DNA of 64,000 bases from Magnetococcales bacterium (lineage in GTDB: Bacteria > Pseudomonadota > Magnetococcia > Magnetococcales > Magnetaquicoccaceae), in the NCBI GenBank assembly GCA_015231915.1, contig JADGAR010000005.1, positions 1-64,000 of the forward strand, written 5' to 3'. The notes beneath the pieces were generated by a model. The model saw only the letters and a program-made list of their open reading frames with translations, was not told the origin of the DNA and searched no databases. Below, in pieces: positions 19,264 through 28,840 of this stretch. The stretch's first letter is position 1, and each line of letters begins with the position of its first letter. The translations under genes were made by a program, and so were the position numbers.

Positions 19264-20202
19264 ATGACGGAAAAAAAACGGTTTCGACTGGTGACGCGGA
19301 GCGATTTCGACGGCCTGGTGTGCGCGGTCCTGTTGAAGGAGCTGGACATGATCGACGAGATCAAGTTCGTGCATCCAAAAGACATGCAGGACGGCAAGAT
19401 CGTGATCACCGATCGTGACATCACCACCAACCTCCCCTATGTGGAAGGGGTGCATCTGGCCTTCGACCACCACCTGAGCGAGACGATCCGGCGCGGCTCG
19501 GCCATGCCGGACAACCACATCATCGACCCCAAGGTCCCCTCGGCGGCACGGGTGGTGTACGACTACTACGGCGGGCACAGGACCTTCACCCGCGTCTCCG
19601 ACGAAATCATGGAGGCGGTGGACAAGGGGGATGCGGCCCGTTTTTCCCGCGAGGAGATCCTCAACCCCACGGGATGGGTGCTGATGAACTACCTGATGGA
19701 CGCCCGCACCGGTCTGGGGCGCTTCCGGGAGTTCCGGGTCTCCAACTATCAACTCATGATGCAACTGATCGACCTGTGCCGCGAGATGCCCATCGACCAG
19801 ATTCTGGCGCTGCCGGATGTCAAGGAACGGGTGGATCTCTACTTCGAGCACGAGGTCAAGTTCAAGGAGCAACTGCATCGCTGCACCACGGTTCACGGCA
19901 ACCTGGTGGTGCTGGATCTGCGCAACGAGGAGACCATCTGGGCGGGCAATCGTTTCATGATCTACGCCATGTTCCCCCAATGCAACATCTCCATTCATGT
20001 CTTGTGGGGCTTTCAAAAGCAGAACACGGTCTTTGCCATCGGCAAGTCGATCCTGGACCGGAGTTCCAAAACCAACGTCGGCGAACTGTGCCTCAAATAC
20101 GCTGGCGGCGGTCACATGAACGCCGGCACCTGCCAGGTCCCCATCGACCAGGCGGAAAAGGTCCTGGGAGAACTGGTGGCCAAAATCACGGCAGACGGCT
20201 GA
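19264..20202 (+). CDS. DHH-family phosphoesterase
   Basis: The 312 aa protein has DHH/DHHA motifs: SDFDGLVCA near the N-terminus, DHHLSE in the middle, and GGGHMNAGTCQV (DHHA1 GGGHxxAxG) near the end. The family includes nanoRNases, c-di-AMP and exopolyphosphate phosphodiesterases; the substrate is not evident. GGGAGGAGG precedes ATG 19264, which is why this start is chosen over the upstream one at 19237. The next gene starts 5 bp after its stop. Confidence 0.85.
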   Translation: MTEKKRFRLVTRSDFDGLVCAVLLKELDMIDEIKFVHPKDMQDGKIVITDRDITTNLPYVEGVHLAFDHHLSETIRRGSAMPDNHIIDPKVPSAARVVYDYYGGHRTFTRVSDEIMEAVDKGDAARFSREEILNPTGWVLMNYLMDARTGLGRFREFRVSNYQLMMQLIDLCREMPIDQILALPDVKERVDLYFEHEVKFKEQLHRCTTVHGNLVVLDLRNEETIWAGNRFMIYAMFPQCNISIHVLWGFQKQNTVFAIGKSILDRSSKTNVGELCLKYAGGGHMNAGTCQVPIDQAEKVLGELVAKITADG

Positions 20203-20207
20203 CCGGC

Positions 20208-21170
20208 ATGCGTCCGGCTGCCGGGCCGTTTTCCCGATGGTTGCTCCACCTGGCCGGAGGCAAGACGCCGGACGTTCACGCATGCAATTACCTCATCGAG
20301 GAGCGTGTCCAGCCTGCGCGCCAAAGCCGATACGAAACCGACTATGCCGGTTCCGTCACGGGCATGGATGCGTGGCTGGAGGCGCACAGCGATTATCTGA
20401 CGGATCGTATTTACCAACCCTGCCCGGAGACGTTCACCGCAATCAACGGGGACGCGGTCCATTCCCCGCAGCTTGACACGTCGCTGCATCTGCTGCGCAT
20501 CGAGCGTCTGGATCCTGCCCTGGCGGAATTGGGCCTCCCCCTGGATCACATTGCACATGCCGTTGAGGTTTTTCATAATCGTGCGCAACCCCGCGATCCT
20601 CATGTCACGCGTGATGACATTCAGGCGACTTTAAAAAAATTGGCGCAAATATTGAATAAAAATCCTTTTTCTCAAAGGCCACGTTTTGCCGCCCTGGAGA
20701 GCGGACTGGCGGACGAGATGGAGGCCAATGATTGGGCCAACCGTCTGCGCAACCGACTGGGCTTGGCCCATCATGACCCCGGCGTCGCGGGTCCTCCCAT
20801 TCCGGTGGCGCTGATGCGTTATCCGGTCCAGTCCGTCATCGGGTATGCCAAGACGGTTCCGGAAGTCAAACATCCGCTTACCGTTCCGACGGTGTTGGAC
20901 CATGCCTTCTGTGAAGTTTTCTGTCCGGCGCCCAAGGAGGCGCTGTATGGCCGGACCATGGACCTGGAGGGGATCGCCACGGGGCGCGGATTCATCGGCG
21001 AACTCCTCCATCCGCGCATCGAATACGCACCTGGGCACATCTACAAGGTGGGCGCCATCACGGACGCCCGACCAAGGTACGATTCAAAAGAATTACGTGA
21101 ATTACATATCTTGTTGTTACGGGAAGAGACCGAACGCCATGACTTTGGCCACTGCGATCAGGCGGCCTGA
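20208..21170 (+). CDS. Uncharacterised 320 aa protein, partner of the TPR protein
   Basis: I do not recognise this family. There is no signal peptide or membrane segment. The N-terminal part contains HACNYLIEERVQP and many polar residues; the C-terminal half holds a more ordered-looking block, ALMRYPVQSVIGYAKTVPEV to GFIGELLHPRIEYAPGH. Base composition drops locally around 20,570-20,690 (runs of A and T), unlike its neighbours, which suggests acquired DNA. It lies 5 bp after the DHH gene and 12 bp before the 716 aa TPR gene, so the two unknown genes form a tight pair. Confidence 0.65.
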   Translation: MRPAAGPFSRWLLHLAGGKTPDVHACNYLIEERVQPARQSRYETDYAGSVTGMDAWLEAHSDYLTDRIYQPCPETFTAINGDAVHSPQLDTSLHLLRIERLDPALAELGLPLDHIAHAVEVFHNRAQPRDPHVTRDDIQATLKKLAQILNKNPFSQRPRFAALESGLADEMEANDWANRLRNRLGLAHHDPGVAGPPIPVALMRYPVQSVIGYAKTVPEVKHPLTVPTVLDHAFCEVFCPAPKEALYGRTMDLEGIATGRGFIGELLHPRIEYAPGHIYKVGAITDARPRYDSKELRELHILLLREETERHDFGHCDQAA

Positions 21171-21182
21171 GCGGAGAACACC

Positions 21183-23333
21183 ATGACCCTTGCCTGGCTG
21201 GACAGATTTCACCAGTCGCCCGACGAGGCCCTGAACCGGCTGATGCGCGGCACGGCCCTGCTGCCTGGTCTGGAACGCGCAACCCCCAGCAATGCCTTGT
21301 GCAACCTGTTCGGGCAGGCGGATGCGGAGGATCGTTTTCGTCTGGATGAAGCATTGCAAAAATGGCTGCAACAACGGCGGGAGATGACCCTGGAACAGCG
21401 ACGCGCCTATGGGTTGCCCCGCTTCATCACCGAATATGGCGAAGGACTGACCGCCATCTGGCGCATGAGTCTGCCGAATGCGGGCCGTTGGCTGGAAGAC
21501 AATCTGTTGGACCTGATGGAATGGGCCTGGCCTATGCGGCTCCCTCCGGTCTGGGACCTGCCCCGTCAGGTGGCGCTGGCGGGTGCACAACTGGTCACGA
21601 ATGGCAACGCATTCCGCTTTTTTTGGATCCGGCTTTGCCGCGAGGCCGCCGACCCGCAACACGAGGATTTGCTGGACAGCGCCATGAACGGTCTGGCCAG
21701 TCCCGCCAGCAATGACAAGCAAAAGGTGCAGGGCATTCTCAAGGGCTTGACGCTCTGGGCCGAAGGGCTGTCCGGCGATGAGGACCGGGAGCGTTTTCTG
21801 CTGCAATGGCGCCATATCAAGGCCCGCTTCCCCAATCCTCCCCCTTTCTGGCGTGACCGCTGGCATGAACTGCTGACCCAACGGCAGAACCAGGAAGCGC
21901 CTTTTCGCCATTGGCTCATCGAAACCGAGCGAGGCCTGGACAACCGACTGCGCGACGGAAACGTCACGGGAGCCGCCATCAGGCTGCCCTACGTAAAACC
22001 CGCGATTGAAAAATTGCTGCAGCGCGCCGGTGAGGAGGGCATCACCCGGCCCCTGGTAAACGAAATGCTGCAACTGCTGCGCACCCTGGAAGCCTACGCC
22101 GACCAGACGGGTGATTGCGACTTTCTGGTCCGCTCGGCCTGCAACCTTGGCGCGGTCGTCGTCCGGGAGATCCCTGGTCAAGCCCTGGAATGGGCCGGCA
22201 AGGCCCTCTCCTGGCGTCCAGCGAATCCCTATGCCTGGGACCTGCGCGGGCGCGCGCTTTATCAACTCGACAGGGCAGATCTGGCAGAGTGGGTCTACTG
22301 GGAGGCGATGCGGCGCATTCCGGAATCAGCAATCCTGCGACTGCAGTTGTCCCGGCTCTTGCGGGAACGGGGCGCCCTGGAGGAGGCCAAACGCCTGTTG
22401 GAGGTGGGATTGAAGCTGCATCCGAATCATCACCCCCACAGGAATGAACTGGGACGCCTGCTGGCCCATCTTGGTCATTTCTCCAACGCCATTGATCTGC
22501 TGAGCGGACAAACGGATGAAATTTCCCTCTACTTACTCTGTCACATACTGATCGCCGAGGGACGTTTCCCGGAGGCAAGGGGGGTGCTCGTGGACTACCG
22601 GGCACAACATGATAATGCTGACAATATCGCCCTGCTGACCCGTCTGCTGGATGCCGGTGCAGCAGGGCAAAGAGAAGCCATCCGCCACTTTACCAGCGAC
22701 GATCAACAAAATTTCCGCTTCGAGCCGCGCGGCAGACCCGATGCGACGCTGCAAGAGAGCGAAATCGCCTTGCGCACCACAGGCCATGACAGGGAAAACC
22801 GGGTGCTCGCCGCCATGCGGGAGATTGGAGAAGTGGCTTACGCGGACCTGCTCTTCCAACTGGGCCGCTGGCCGGAGGCGGAAGAAAAGATCGCGCAACG
22901 GCTGCAACAACACGATGACGACGAGTTCGCCCTGGTGGTGGGCGCCCTGCACCGGGACTCCTTCCGGGACCGCCTGCGCCGCAACGCCGACGCCCTCCCG
23001 GACTCGCTGGCAGTCAAACTGGCCCTGACGGGAGAAACGACATCGCCGGAAGAGTGGGAGGCACTGGAAAAACCATTTGCCAGGCAACGCCATCTCATTG
23101 ATTTCGCCCGCGTCGTCTACCTGCCGACCGGTGACGCGGCGGCCCGCAAGCGCCTCCTGCACTGGACCGAAACCCGTCCGGTGGCGGAGGCACCATATCC
23201 GACCTTCCTCAAACAACGAATCCGTGATATATTGAAATGTAGCGATTTGCGAGATGACCAAGCGCTCATCCTGCTGCATGACATCATCAAGCAAAGCGTG
23301 GAGATCAACGACACGATCCCGATGGTGGCTTGA
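21183..23333 (+). CDS. Uncharacterised 716 aa TPR-containing protein
   Basis: No catalytic motif is recognisable. Residues about 335-475 form TPR-like helical repeats (NPYAWDLRGRALYQLDRADL; AILRLQLSRLLRERGALEE; HPHRNELGRLLAHLGHFSN); a further repeat-like section follows near 550-580. The N-terminal third is helical and Trp/Leu/Arg-rich with unknown fold. Soluble, no signal peptide. With the preceding 320 aa gene it makes a compact module between core genes (DHH phosphoesterase, STAS). Confidence 0.7.
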   Translation: MTLAWLDRFHQSPDEALNRLMRGTALLPGLERATPSNALCNLFGQADAEDRFRLDEALQKWLQQRREMTLEQRRAYGLPRFITEYGEGLTAIWRMSLPNAGRWLEDNLLDLMEWAWPMRLPPVWDLPRQVALAGAQLVTNGNAFRFFWIRLCREAADPQHEDLLDSAMNGLASPASNDKQKVQGILKGLTLWAEGLSGDEDRERFLLQWRHIKARFPNPPPFWRDRWHELLTQRQNQEAPFRHWLIETERGLDNRLRDGNVTGAAIRLPYVKPAIEKLLQRAGEEGITRPLVNEMLQLLRTLEAYADQTGDCDFLVRSACNLGAVVVREIPGQALEWAGKALSWRPANPYAWDLRGRALYQLDRADLAEWVYWEAMRRIPESAILRLQLSRLLRERGALEEAKRLLEVGLKLHPNHHPHRNELGRLLAHLGHFSNAIDLLSGQTDEISLYLLCHILIAEGRFPEARGVLVDYRAQHDNADNIALLTRLLDAGAAGQREAIRHFTSDDQQNFRFEPRGRPDATLQESEIALRTTGHDRENRVLAAMREIGEVAYADLLFQLGRWPEAEEKIAQRLQQHDDDEFALVVGALHRDSFRDRLRRNADALPDSLAVKLALTGETTSPEEWEALEKPFARQRHLIDFARVVYLPTGDAAARKRLLHWTETRPVAEAPYPTFLKQRIRDILKCSDLRDDQALILLHDIIKQSVEINDTIPMVA

Positions 23334-23367
23334 CGGGATTATGGTTGCAAGCGAAGGAGGTGCCACG

Positions 23368-23691
23368 ATGATCGTCAATGCCAATTCCGGTGGTGGACGC
23401 ATACAGGTCAGACGCACCAACCAGGAGGTGCGGATCTGCGTCAAAGGGGCGTTCACCCACAGTCTGCGTCAGGAGTTCCGGGAGGCCTATTACACCTATC
23501 CCGCCAACGCCCACTACGTCCTGGACCTCTCCGAGGTGAGCATGATGGACAGCTCGGCCATGGGCATGCTGCTCATCCTGCGCAAGCACGCCGGCGACGA
23601 CAAGGCCGACATCACCTTGACCAATCTGCCCCCCCGACTGCTCAACCTCATCAAAATGTCCGGCATGCAGAAAATCTTCGAGGTCGCGTAG
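23368..23691 (+). CDS. STAS-domain anti-anti-sigma-like protein
   Basis: The 107 aa protein is a single STAS domain. The strand VLDLSEVSMMDSSAMGMLL contains the usual phosphorylatable serine (MDSSAMG), as in SpoIIAA/RsbV antagonists. Such proteins bind an anti-sigma kinase or a PP2C-controlled partner; none is in this window. ATG 23368 follows a perfect GAAGGAGGT; ATG 23341 upstream is less likely. Confidence 0.85.
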   Translation: MIVNANSGGGRIQVRRTNQEVRICVKGAFTHSLRQEFREAYYTYPANAHYVLDLSEVSMMDSSAMGMLLILRKHAGDDKADITLTNLPPRLLNLIKMSGMQKIFEVA

Positions 23692-23786
23692 GCCTCACCC
23701 CGGAAAGATTCTTCCTTCATTAATGCAACCAATGGTGCTATCCTCCCCGCGACTTTGTCACACCATTGCAACGGGGAGGATCGGGG

Positions 23787-24137
23787 ATGCTCCATTTGTC
23801 TTTCGAAGAGATGCATGTGCCATTGGCAGACACGGAACCATGGCAATGGGGGCTGCTGGCCCTGGTGGCACTCCTGCCGACAGCGCGGCGGATGTGGCCG
23901 CGCAAACGGCCCGGCGTCACGCAGACCCAAGGCCAGCAATGGCGCGGCACCCAATATCTCGAACGGATCTTCACCCTCTCCGATCCCATCGTCAACGGCT
24001 CCGGGCGACTCCGGGTGGACGACGACGACTCCATCTGGCAGGTGCTGGGACCCGACACCCCCTCCGGTGCCCAGGTGATGGTGATCGGCGTGGACGGCAC
24101 CCTGCTCCTGGTGGAGCCGTTCCCGCAACCGGAATGA
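23787..24137 (+). CDS. NfeD-like OB-fold protein
   Basis: The 116 aa protein has a short hydrophobic N-terminal segment (WGLLALVALLPTARRMW) and a C-terminal NfeD-type OB domain: GSGRLRVDDDDSIWQVLG followed by SGAQVMVIGVDGTLLLVEP. NfeD proteins usually pair with SPFH/stomatin proteins to organise membranes; no SPFH gene is adjacent here. GGGGAGGA precedes ATG 23787. Converges with gmhB 8 bp away. Confidence 0.7.
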   Translation: MLHLSFEEMHVPLADTEPWQWGLLALVALLPTARRMWPRKRPGVTQTQGQQWRGTQYLERIFTLSDPIVNGSGRLRVDDDDSIWQVLGPDTPSGAQVMVIGVDGTLLLVEPFPQPE

Positions 24138-24144
24138 CACGCCC

Positions 24145-24681
24145 TCACCCCAAAAGAAAATCGACGAAGGCGGGCAGGTGATCGAAGGCCGGGATCTCCG
24201 GAAACCGGGCCACCGCATCCATGCCATGACCGGTACGCACCAGTGCCGGACGACACCCCGCCGCGCGGGCCGCCTGGGCATCCCGCGCCGAATCCCCCAC
24301 CATCCAGGTGATCTCCGGCACAAACCCCCAGACCCGCCGCGCCTCCAGGATCAGACCCGGGGCCGGCTTGCGACAGCCGCAACGATCCTCGTTGACGTGG
24401 GGACAATGAAAAATCCCGTCGATCCGCCCTCCCCCTGCGGCCACCGCAGCAACCAGCTTGCCATGGATCGCCTCCAGGGTGGCGGCGGCGACCAGCCCCT
24501 TGCCCACGCACGCCTGATTGGTGATGATCAGCACCCGGTAACCCGCCCGCCGCACCCGGCCCAGCGCCTCCGGCACCCCGGACAGGATCTCCAACTCCTC
24601 CGGCGCGCGCACGTAATCGGTGCGATCCCGATTGCACACCCCATCCCGATCCAACAGCAAAAATTTTTCCTCGTTTTTCAT
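24145..24681 (-). CDS. gmhB: D-glycero-beta-D-manno-heptose 1,7-bisphosphate 7-phosphatase
   Basis: HAD-superfamily phosphatase of ADP-heptose synthesis for the LPS inner core. The 178 aa (E. coli 191) show LLLDRDGV with the nucleophile and acid/base Asp pair, the zinc-binding C-x-H / C-x-C loop (CPHVNEDRCGCRKP) typical of GmhB, and MVGDSARD. Start 24681 (MKNEEKF) is chosen for family length; ATG 24726 is also in frame. It is divergent from a DUF3108 gene and near kdsB, another LPS enzyme. Confidence 0.9.
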   Translation of the reverse strand: MKNEEKFLLLDRDGVCNRDRTDYVRAPEELEILSGVPEALGRVRRAGYRVLIITNQACVGKGLVAAATLEAIHGKLVAAVAAGGGRIDGIFHCPHVNEDRCGCRKPAPGLILEARRVWGFVPEITWMVGDSARDAQAARAAGCRPALVRTGHGMDAVARFPEIPAFDHLPAFVDFLLG

Positions 24682-24771
24682 CTGTGCAACATTCCCTGGT
24701 AATGATAGGATGGGGAGTGACCGCATAGATCAATTCATACCCTGTCGCACCACGCGACACAATGGCACGAC

Positions 24772-25575
24772 ATGCAGATATTACGCTTCATTCTCTGGTT
24801 GATGATCGCAACCGCCGCGACCGGCTCGCTTCGCGTCGCCTCCGCTGCGGAACCGATCCCCTTTCCCGCCCTGGGGGCCTCCCCCGGCGAGCATCTCAAG
24901 TTCAACATCCACTGGATGGGGGTCCCCGCCGGCTCGGCCTTCATGACGGTACGCCCCTCGCCACCGGGTGAGTATCTCCTGGTCGCGGGGGTGGAGTCCA
25001 TAGGCGTCGTCAAGATGCTGCACTTCATCAAGGACGAGTTGCAGGCCGGGGGACTCCTCACCCCGCAGGGACTCTCCACGCGCTATTTCATCAAACAACA
25101 ACAGCGCCGCGACGTGGCAAAGGTGATCAGCTACCGGTTCGACCGGGAGTGGGGCGAGGCGGTACGCACCCAACCCGACGAGGAGACCGGCTACATCACC
25201 GGCATCACCCCGCAGGTCAACGACCTGGTGACCGGCTTCTACGCCCTGCGCACCTGCCCGAAACTGAAACCGGACTCCGCCATCTACCTCCCCATGGTGG
25301 ACGGCAGAAAGATCTACGAGGTTTCGGTGAAGGTCGGCGCCCGGGAGCGGCTGCATACCCCGGTGGGATGGTTCGACACCATCCCCCTGACCATCGTGGT
25401 GGGCAATTCGGATCTCTTTCGCCTGCAAGGCTCGGTGGTGGTCTGGCTGACCGACGACGCCAGGCGCATCCCGGTGCGGGTGGAAAGCCGCATCGACTTC
25501 AAAAGCGTGGCCGCCGATCTGGTCTTCATGAACGATGGCCGCGGCGAACGACGGGAAATGAAGGGGAACGATTAG
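24772..25575 (+). CDS. DUF3108 periplasmic protein
   Basis: The 267 aa protein has a signal peptide (about 1-25, ending VASA) and a beta-rich body typical of DUF3108: GEHLKFNIHWMGVPAGSAFM near the start, then YFIKQQQRRDVAKVISYRFD and DARRIPVRVESRIDFKSV. The function of the family is unknown; it is often next to LPS and cell-envelope genes, as here with kdsB 9 bp downstream. Confidence 0.85.
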   Translation: MQILRFILWLMIATAATGSLRVASAAEPIPFPALGASPGEHLKFNIHWMGVPAGSAFMTVRPSPPGEYLLVAGVESIGVVKMLHFIKDELQAGGLLTPQGLSTRYFIKQQQRRDVAKVISYRFDREWGEAVRTQPDEETGYITGITPQVNDLVTGFYALRTCPKLKPDSAIYLPMVDGRKIYEVSVKVGARERLHTPVGWFDTIPLTIVVGNSDLFRLQGSVVVWLTDDARRIPVRVESRIDFKSVAADLVFMNDGRGERREMKGND

Positions 25576-25584
25576 GAGAACCCC

Positions 25585-26343
25585 ATGGCAAGACGATTCG
25601 CGGTGGTCATTCCGGCCCGTTACGGCGCCTCCCGCCTGCCTGGCAAGCCCCTGCTGGAATTGCTGGGCAGGCCGATGATCGCCTGGGTGCACGACGCGGC
25701 GATCCGTTCCGGGGCGACCACCGTGGTGGTGGCCACCGACGATGCCCGCATCCGGGACGCGGTGCATGGCTTCGGCGGGCGGGTGATCATGACCTCCCCG
25801 GACCACGCCTCCGGGACCGACCGGGTGGCAGAGGCGGCCCGCACCCTCGACGAGGAGGTGATCGTCAACGTCCAGGGGGACGAACCCCTCCTCGACCCTG
25901 CCCTGATCGATCAACTGGCCGCGCCCCTGCTGGACGACCCGGCGTTGACCATGGCCACTGTGGCCCAACCCCTGGGCGACATGACGGAGCAGGTCAATCC
26001 CAACATCGTCAAACTGGTCGTCGGCGTGACCGGAAACGCGCTCTATTTCTCCCGCGCCCCGATTCCCTGGGACCGGGACCGGGTGATCCCGCCCGGAACA
26101 AGCCATCCATGCGTGCTCCACCATGTGGGGATGTACGGTTTTCGGGCCGATTTTCTGCAAACCTTCGCTGCCCTGCCCGCCACCCCCCTGGAACGACTGG
26201 AACGGTTGGAACAGTTGCGCGTCCTGGAACACGGCCACCCCATCCGGGTGGTGGTGACCGGCCTGACGGTCACCCGGGGCGTGGACACGCCGGAGGATGT
26301 GCAGCGGGTTTGCGCCCATCTTGCGGCACGCCAACGGGAGTGA
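25585..26343 (+). CDS. kdsB: 3-deoxy-manno-octulosonate cytidylyltransferase
   Basis: Activates Kdo with CTP to CMP-Kdo for LPS assembly, in the cytoplasm. The 252 aa (E. coli 248) have VVIPARYGASRLPGKPL at the nucleotide site, NVQGDEPL for metal and sugar contacts, and HVGMYGFRADFL. AGGAGAACCCC precedes the ATG. Start of a tight run kdsB-PilZ-queA-tgt. Confidence 0.97.
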   Translation: MARRFAVVIPARYGASRLPGKPLLELLGRPMIAWVHDAAIRSGATTVVVATDDARIRDAVHGFGGRVIMTSPDHASGTDRVAEAARTLDEEVIVNVQGDEPLLDPALIDQLAAPLLDDPALTMATVAQPLGDMTEQVNPNIVKLVVGVTGNALYFSRAPIPWDRDRVIPPGTSHPCVLHHVGMYGFRADFLQTFAALPATPLERLERLEQLRVLEHGHPIRVVVTGLTVTRGVDTPEDVQRVCAHLAARQRE

Positions 26344-26349
26344 AACGCC

Positions 26350-26676
26350 ATGTCGAAAGCGAATGTCATCGCGAAACAGGGCCGGGTGCGCGTCTCCCGG
26401 CGCATTCACGCGGAGGGTTACGGGGTGCTGGTGACAGGGGAGGAGCGCCATCCGGTGAGCATGATCGACGTGGGGTTGCGCGGCATGTGCATCCTCGCCC
26501 CCACCCCCTTGATCCATGGCACGCAGGTGGTGCTGGAGGTCTCCGAGCCATTCGGGGTGGATGCCTATCGGTGTCGGGTGGCCTTTTGTCAAGAAGAGGA
26601 AAAAGGATGGCAGATCGGACTGGAAATCGAGGAACAGGATGCCCGGCTGCTGGTGATATCGATTCCTGGCGACTGA
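26350..26676 (+). CDS. PilZ-domain protein, degenerate motif
   Basis: The 108 aa protein consists of one PilZ-like domain: [15 protein letters not shown], then [14 protein letters not shown] and a final beta-rich part. The second c-di-GMP motif (D/N-x-S-x-x-G) reads DVGLRG, lacking the Ser, so c-di-GMP binding is doubtful. It begins 6 bp after kdsB, and its last 70 bp overlap the queA start region. Confidence 0.65.
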   Translation: MSKANVIAKQGRVRVSRRIHAEGYGVLVTGEERHPVSMIDVGLRGMCILAPTPLIHGTQVVLEVSEPFGVDAYRCRVAFCQEEEKGWQIGLEIEEQDARLLVISIPGD

Positions 26677-27710
26677 GCGATTTCGACTACCCCCTCCCCC
26701 CGGAGCGGATCGCCCAGCGACCGGTCTGCCCCCGGGACGCGGCCCGCCTGCTGGTGAGCCGGACGGACGGAATCACGGACGGTTGTTTCACCGATCTGCC
26801 TGCCTGGCTGCGATCCGGGGATCTGCTGGTGGTCAACGACACACGGGTGATCAAGGCGCGACTGATGGGCCGCAAGGAGACCGGCGGCAGGGTGGAACTG
26901 TTTCTGCTGCGCCCCCTGGAGGAAGCGGGTGTCTGGGAGGCGCTCACCGGCAGCAACCGTCCGGTGCGGGTCGGGGGGCAGGTGGTGCTGGGGGAGGATT
27001 TCCGCGCCGAAATCCTGGCCAGGGACGGGGAGCGCTGCCGTGTCAGGCTCCACACCCCCGATGGCGACGTGGCCGCCGCCCTGGAACGGTTCGGTCGCAC
27101 GCCTTTGCCCCCGTACATCGTGGCCTCGGACCCCGACGAGGACCGGGAAAGATATCAGACGGTCTACGCCAGCCAGCCCGGCGCCGTGGCGGCACCCACT
27201 GCGGGACTGCACTTCACCGAGGCGTTGCTGGCGGCCCTCGCGGCCAAGGGCGTGGAGACGACCAGAATCACCCTGCACGTGGGTCCGGGGACCTTTCAGC
27301 CGGTACGGGAGGAGAATCCGGCCCGCCACGTCATGCACCGGGAGTGGTTTTCCCTCTCCGGGGCTGCGGCGGAACGGATCAATGCCACGCGACGCCAGGG
27401 AGGACGGGTGGTGGCCGTCGGGACCACCGTGGTGCGAACGCTGGAGTCGGTCGCCGACGAGCAGGGGATGGTGCGCCCCGCCGAGGGGGAGACCGCTCTT
27501 TTCATCCTGCCGGGGTTTCGTTTCCGCGTGGTGGACCTGATGATCACGAACTTTCATCTCCCCAAATCCTCCCTCCTGATGCTGGTGGCCGCTTTCGTGG
27601 GGATGGACCGACAAAAAAGGGATTACGCCCACGCCGTGACCGACGGATATCGTTTTTACTCTTATGGGGACGCCACCCTGCTCTTCCCGGACCACGGAGA
27701 GCGGCCATGA
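26607..27710 (+). CDS. queA: S-adenosylmethionine:tRNA ribosyltransferase-isomerase
   Basis: Forms epoxyqueuosine in tRNA from preQ1. The 367 aa (E. coli 356) include the N-terminal [50 protein letters not shown] and the C-terminal [15 protein letters not shown]. The only usable ATG (26607, with GAGG upstream) lies inside the preceding PilZ gene and adds about 25 residues before the usual LSDFDY start. It overlaps tgt by ATGA, the classic queA-tgt coupling. Confidence 0.93.
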   Translation: MADRTGNRGTGCPAAGDIDSWRLSDFDYPLPPERIAQRPVCPRDAARLLVSRTDGITDGCFTDLPAWLRSGDLLVVNDTRVIKARLMGRKETGGRVELFLLRPLEEAGVWEALTGSNRPVRVGGQVVLGEDFRAEILARDGERCRVRLHTPDGDVAAALERFGRTPLPPYIVASDPDEDRERYQTVYASQPGAVAAPTAGLHFTEALLAALAAKGVETTRITLHVGPGTFQPVREENPARHVMHREWFSLSGAAAERINATRRQGGRVVAVGTTVVRTLESVADEQGMVRPAEGETALFILPGFRFRVVDLMITNFHLPKSSLLMLVAAFVGMDRQKRDYAHAVTDGYRFYSYGDATLLFPDHGERP

Positions 27711-28840
27711 GTGCACCTTTCCGCTTCGAACTGCTCCACACCGACCCGTCCGGCGCCCGGCGTGGACGGTTCCACACCCCGCACGGCAGCGTCGAGACCC
27801 CGGTCTTCATGCCGGTGGGGACTTTAGCCACGGTCAAGGCCATGACCCCTGAGGATGTGGCGTCCACCGGCAGCCGGATTCTGTTGTCCAACACCTATCA
27901 CCTGTTCCTGCGCCCCGGCCACGAGACCGTGGCCCGCCTGGGAGGCTTGCACGCCTTCATGGGCTGGCCCCACGCCATCCTGACCGACTCCGGCGGCTAT
28001 CAGGTCTTCAGCCTGTCCGGGCTGCGCAAGATCAGCGAGGAAGGGGTGGCCTTCCGCTCCCACATCGACGGTTCGGCCCGTTTCCTGAGTCCGGAGATCG
28101 CGGTGCAGGTCCAGGAGACCCTGGGAACGGACATCATCATGCAACTGGACGAATGCCCCCCCTACCCCGCGCAACGGGATTATCTGGCCCGTTCCATGGA
28201 GCTTTCCCTGCGCTGGGCGGCGCGCTGCAAGGCGGCCCGCACCCGGGAGGAGGATGGCCGCGCCCTGTTCGGCATCATGCAGGGGGGCATGGATGCCCAA
28301 CTGCGCGCCATCTCTGCCGCCGGCCTGATCGATATCGGCTGCGACGGCTATGCCCTGGGCGGGTTGTCGGTGGGCGAACCCAAGGAGTTGATGGCCGAGG
28401 TGCTCTCCTACGCCCCTGCCCTGCTGCCGCAGGAGCGGCCCCGTTATCTCATGGGGGTGGGCAAGCCGGAGGATCTGGTCATGGCGGTGGCGCGGGGCGT
28501 GGACATGTTCGATTGCGTGCTGCCCACCCGCAACGCCCGCAACGGCCAGTTGTTCACCCGGCGCGGCGCGTGCAACGTCAAGAGCGCCCGCTTCCGCGAG
28601 GACCCCGCACCCCCGGACCCGGAATGCGGCTGCATGACCTGCCGCAAATTCAGCCTGGCCTATCTGCACCACCTGTACCGCAATCGGGAAATCCTGGGTC
28701 ACCGCTTGATGACCTTACACAATCTTCATTATTATCAAGACCTCATGAGCGAAATGCGTGCGGCGATCCAGGCAGACCGGTTCGACGCCTTCCAGGCCGG
28801 ATTTCATGCCGGACGCGCGGAGGCAGCAGCGTGTCCGTAA
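27707..28840 (+). CDS. tgt: Queuine/preQ1 tRNA-guanine transglycosylase
   Basis: Exchanges G34 for preQ1 in GUN-anticodon tRNAs. The 377 aa (E. coli 375) carry the catalytic [11 protein letters not shown], the nucleophile region [15 protein letters not shown], and the zinc site C-x-C-x2-C with the following His ([17 protein letters not shown]). Its end overlaps the GTG start of the following sensor kinase by 10 bp, tying the signalling genes to this operon. Confidence 0.97.
   Translation: MSAPFRFELLHTDPSGARRGRFHTPHGSVETPVFMPVGTLATVKAMTPEDVASTGSRILLSNTYHLFLRPGHETVARLGGLHAFMGWPHAILTDSGGYQVFSLSGLRKISEEGVAFRSHIDGSARFLSPEIAVQVQETLGTDIIMQLDECPPYPAQRDYLARSMELSLRWAARCKAARTREEDGRALFGIMQGGMDAQLRAISAAGLIDIGCDGYALGGLSVGEPKELMAEVLSYAPALLPQERPRYLMGVGKPEDLVMAVARGVDMFDCVLPTRNARNGQLFTRRGACNVKSARFREDPAPPDPECGCMTCRKFSLAYLHHLYRNREILGHRLMTLHNLHYYQDLMSEMRAAIQADRFDAFQAGFHAGRAEAAACP

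Noticed and set aside
23730..23768. Inverted repeat CAATGGTG/CACCATTG before the NfeD-like gene
   Set aside because: Arms are only 8 bp and 23 bp apart; chance occurrence is likely.
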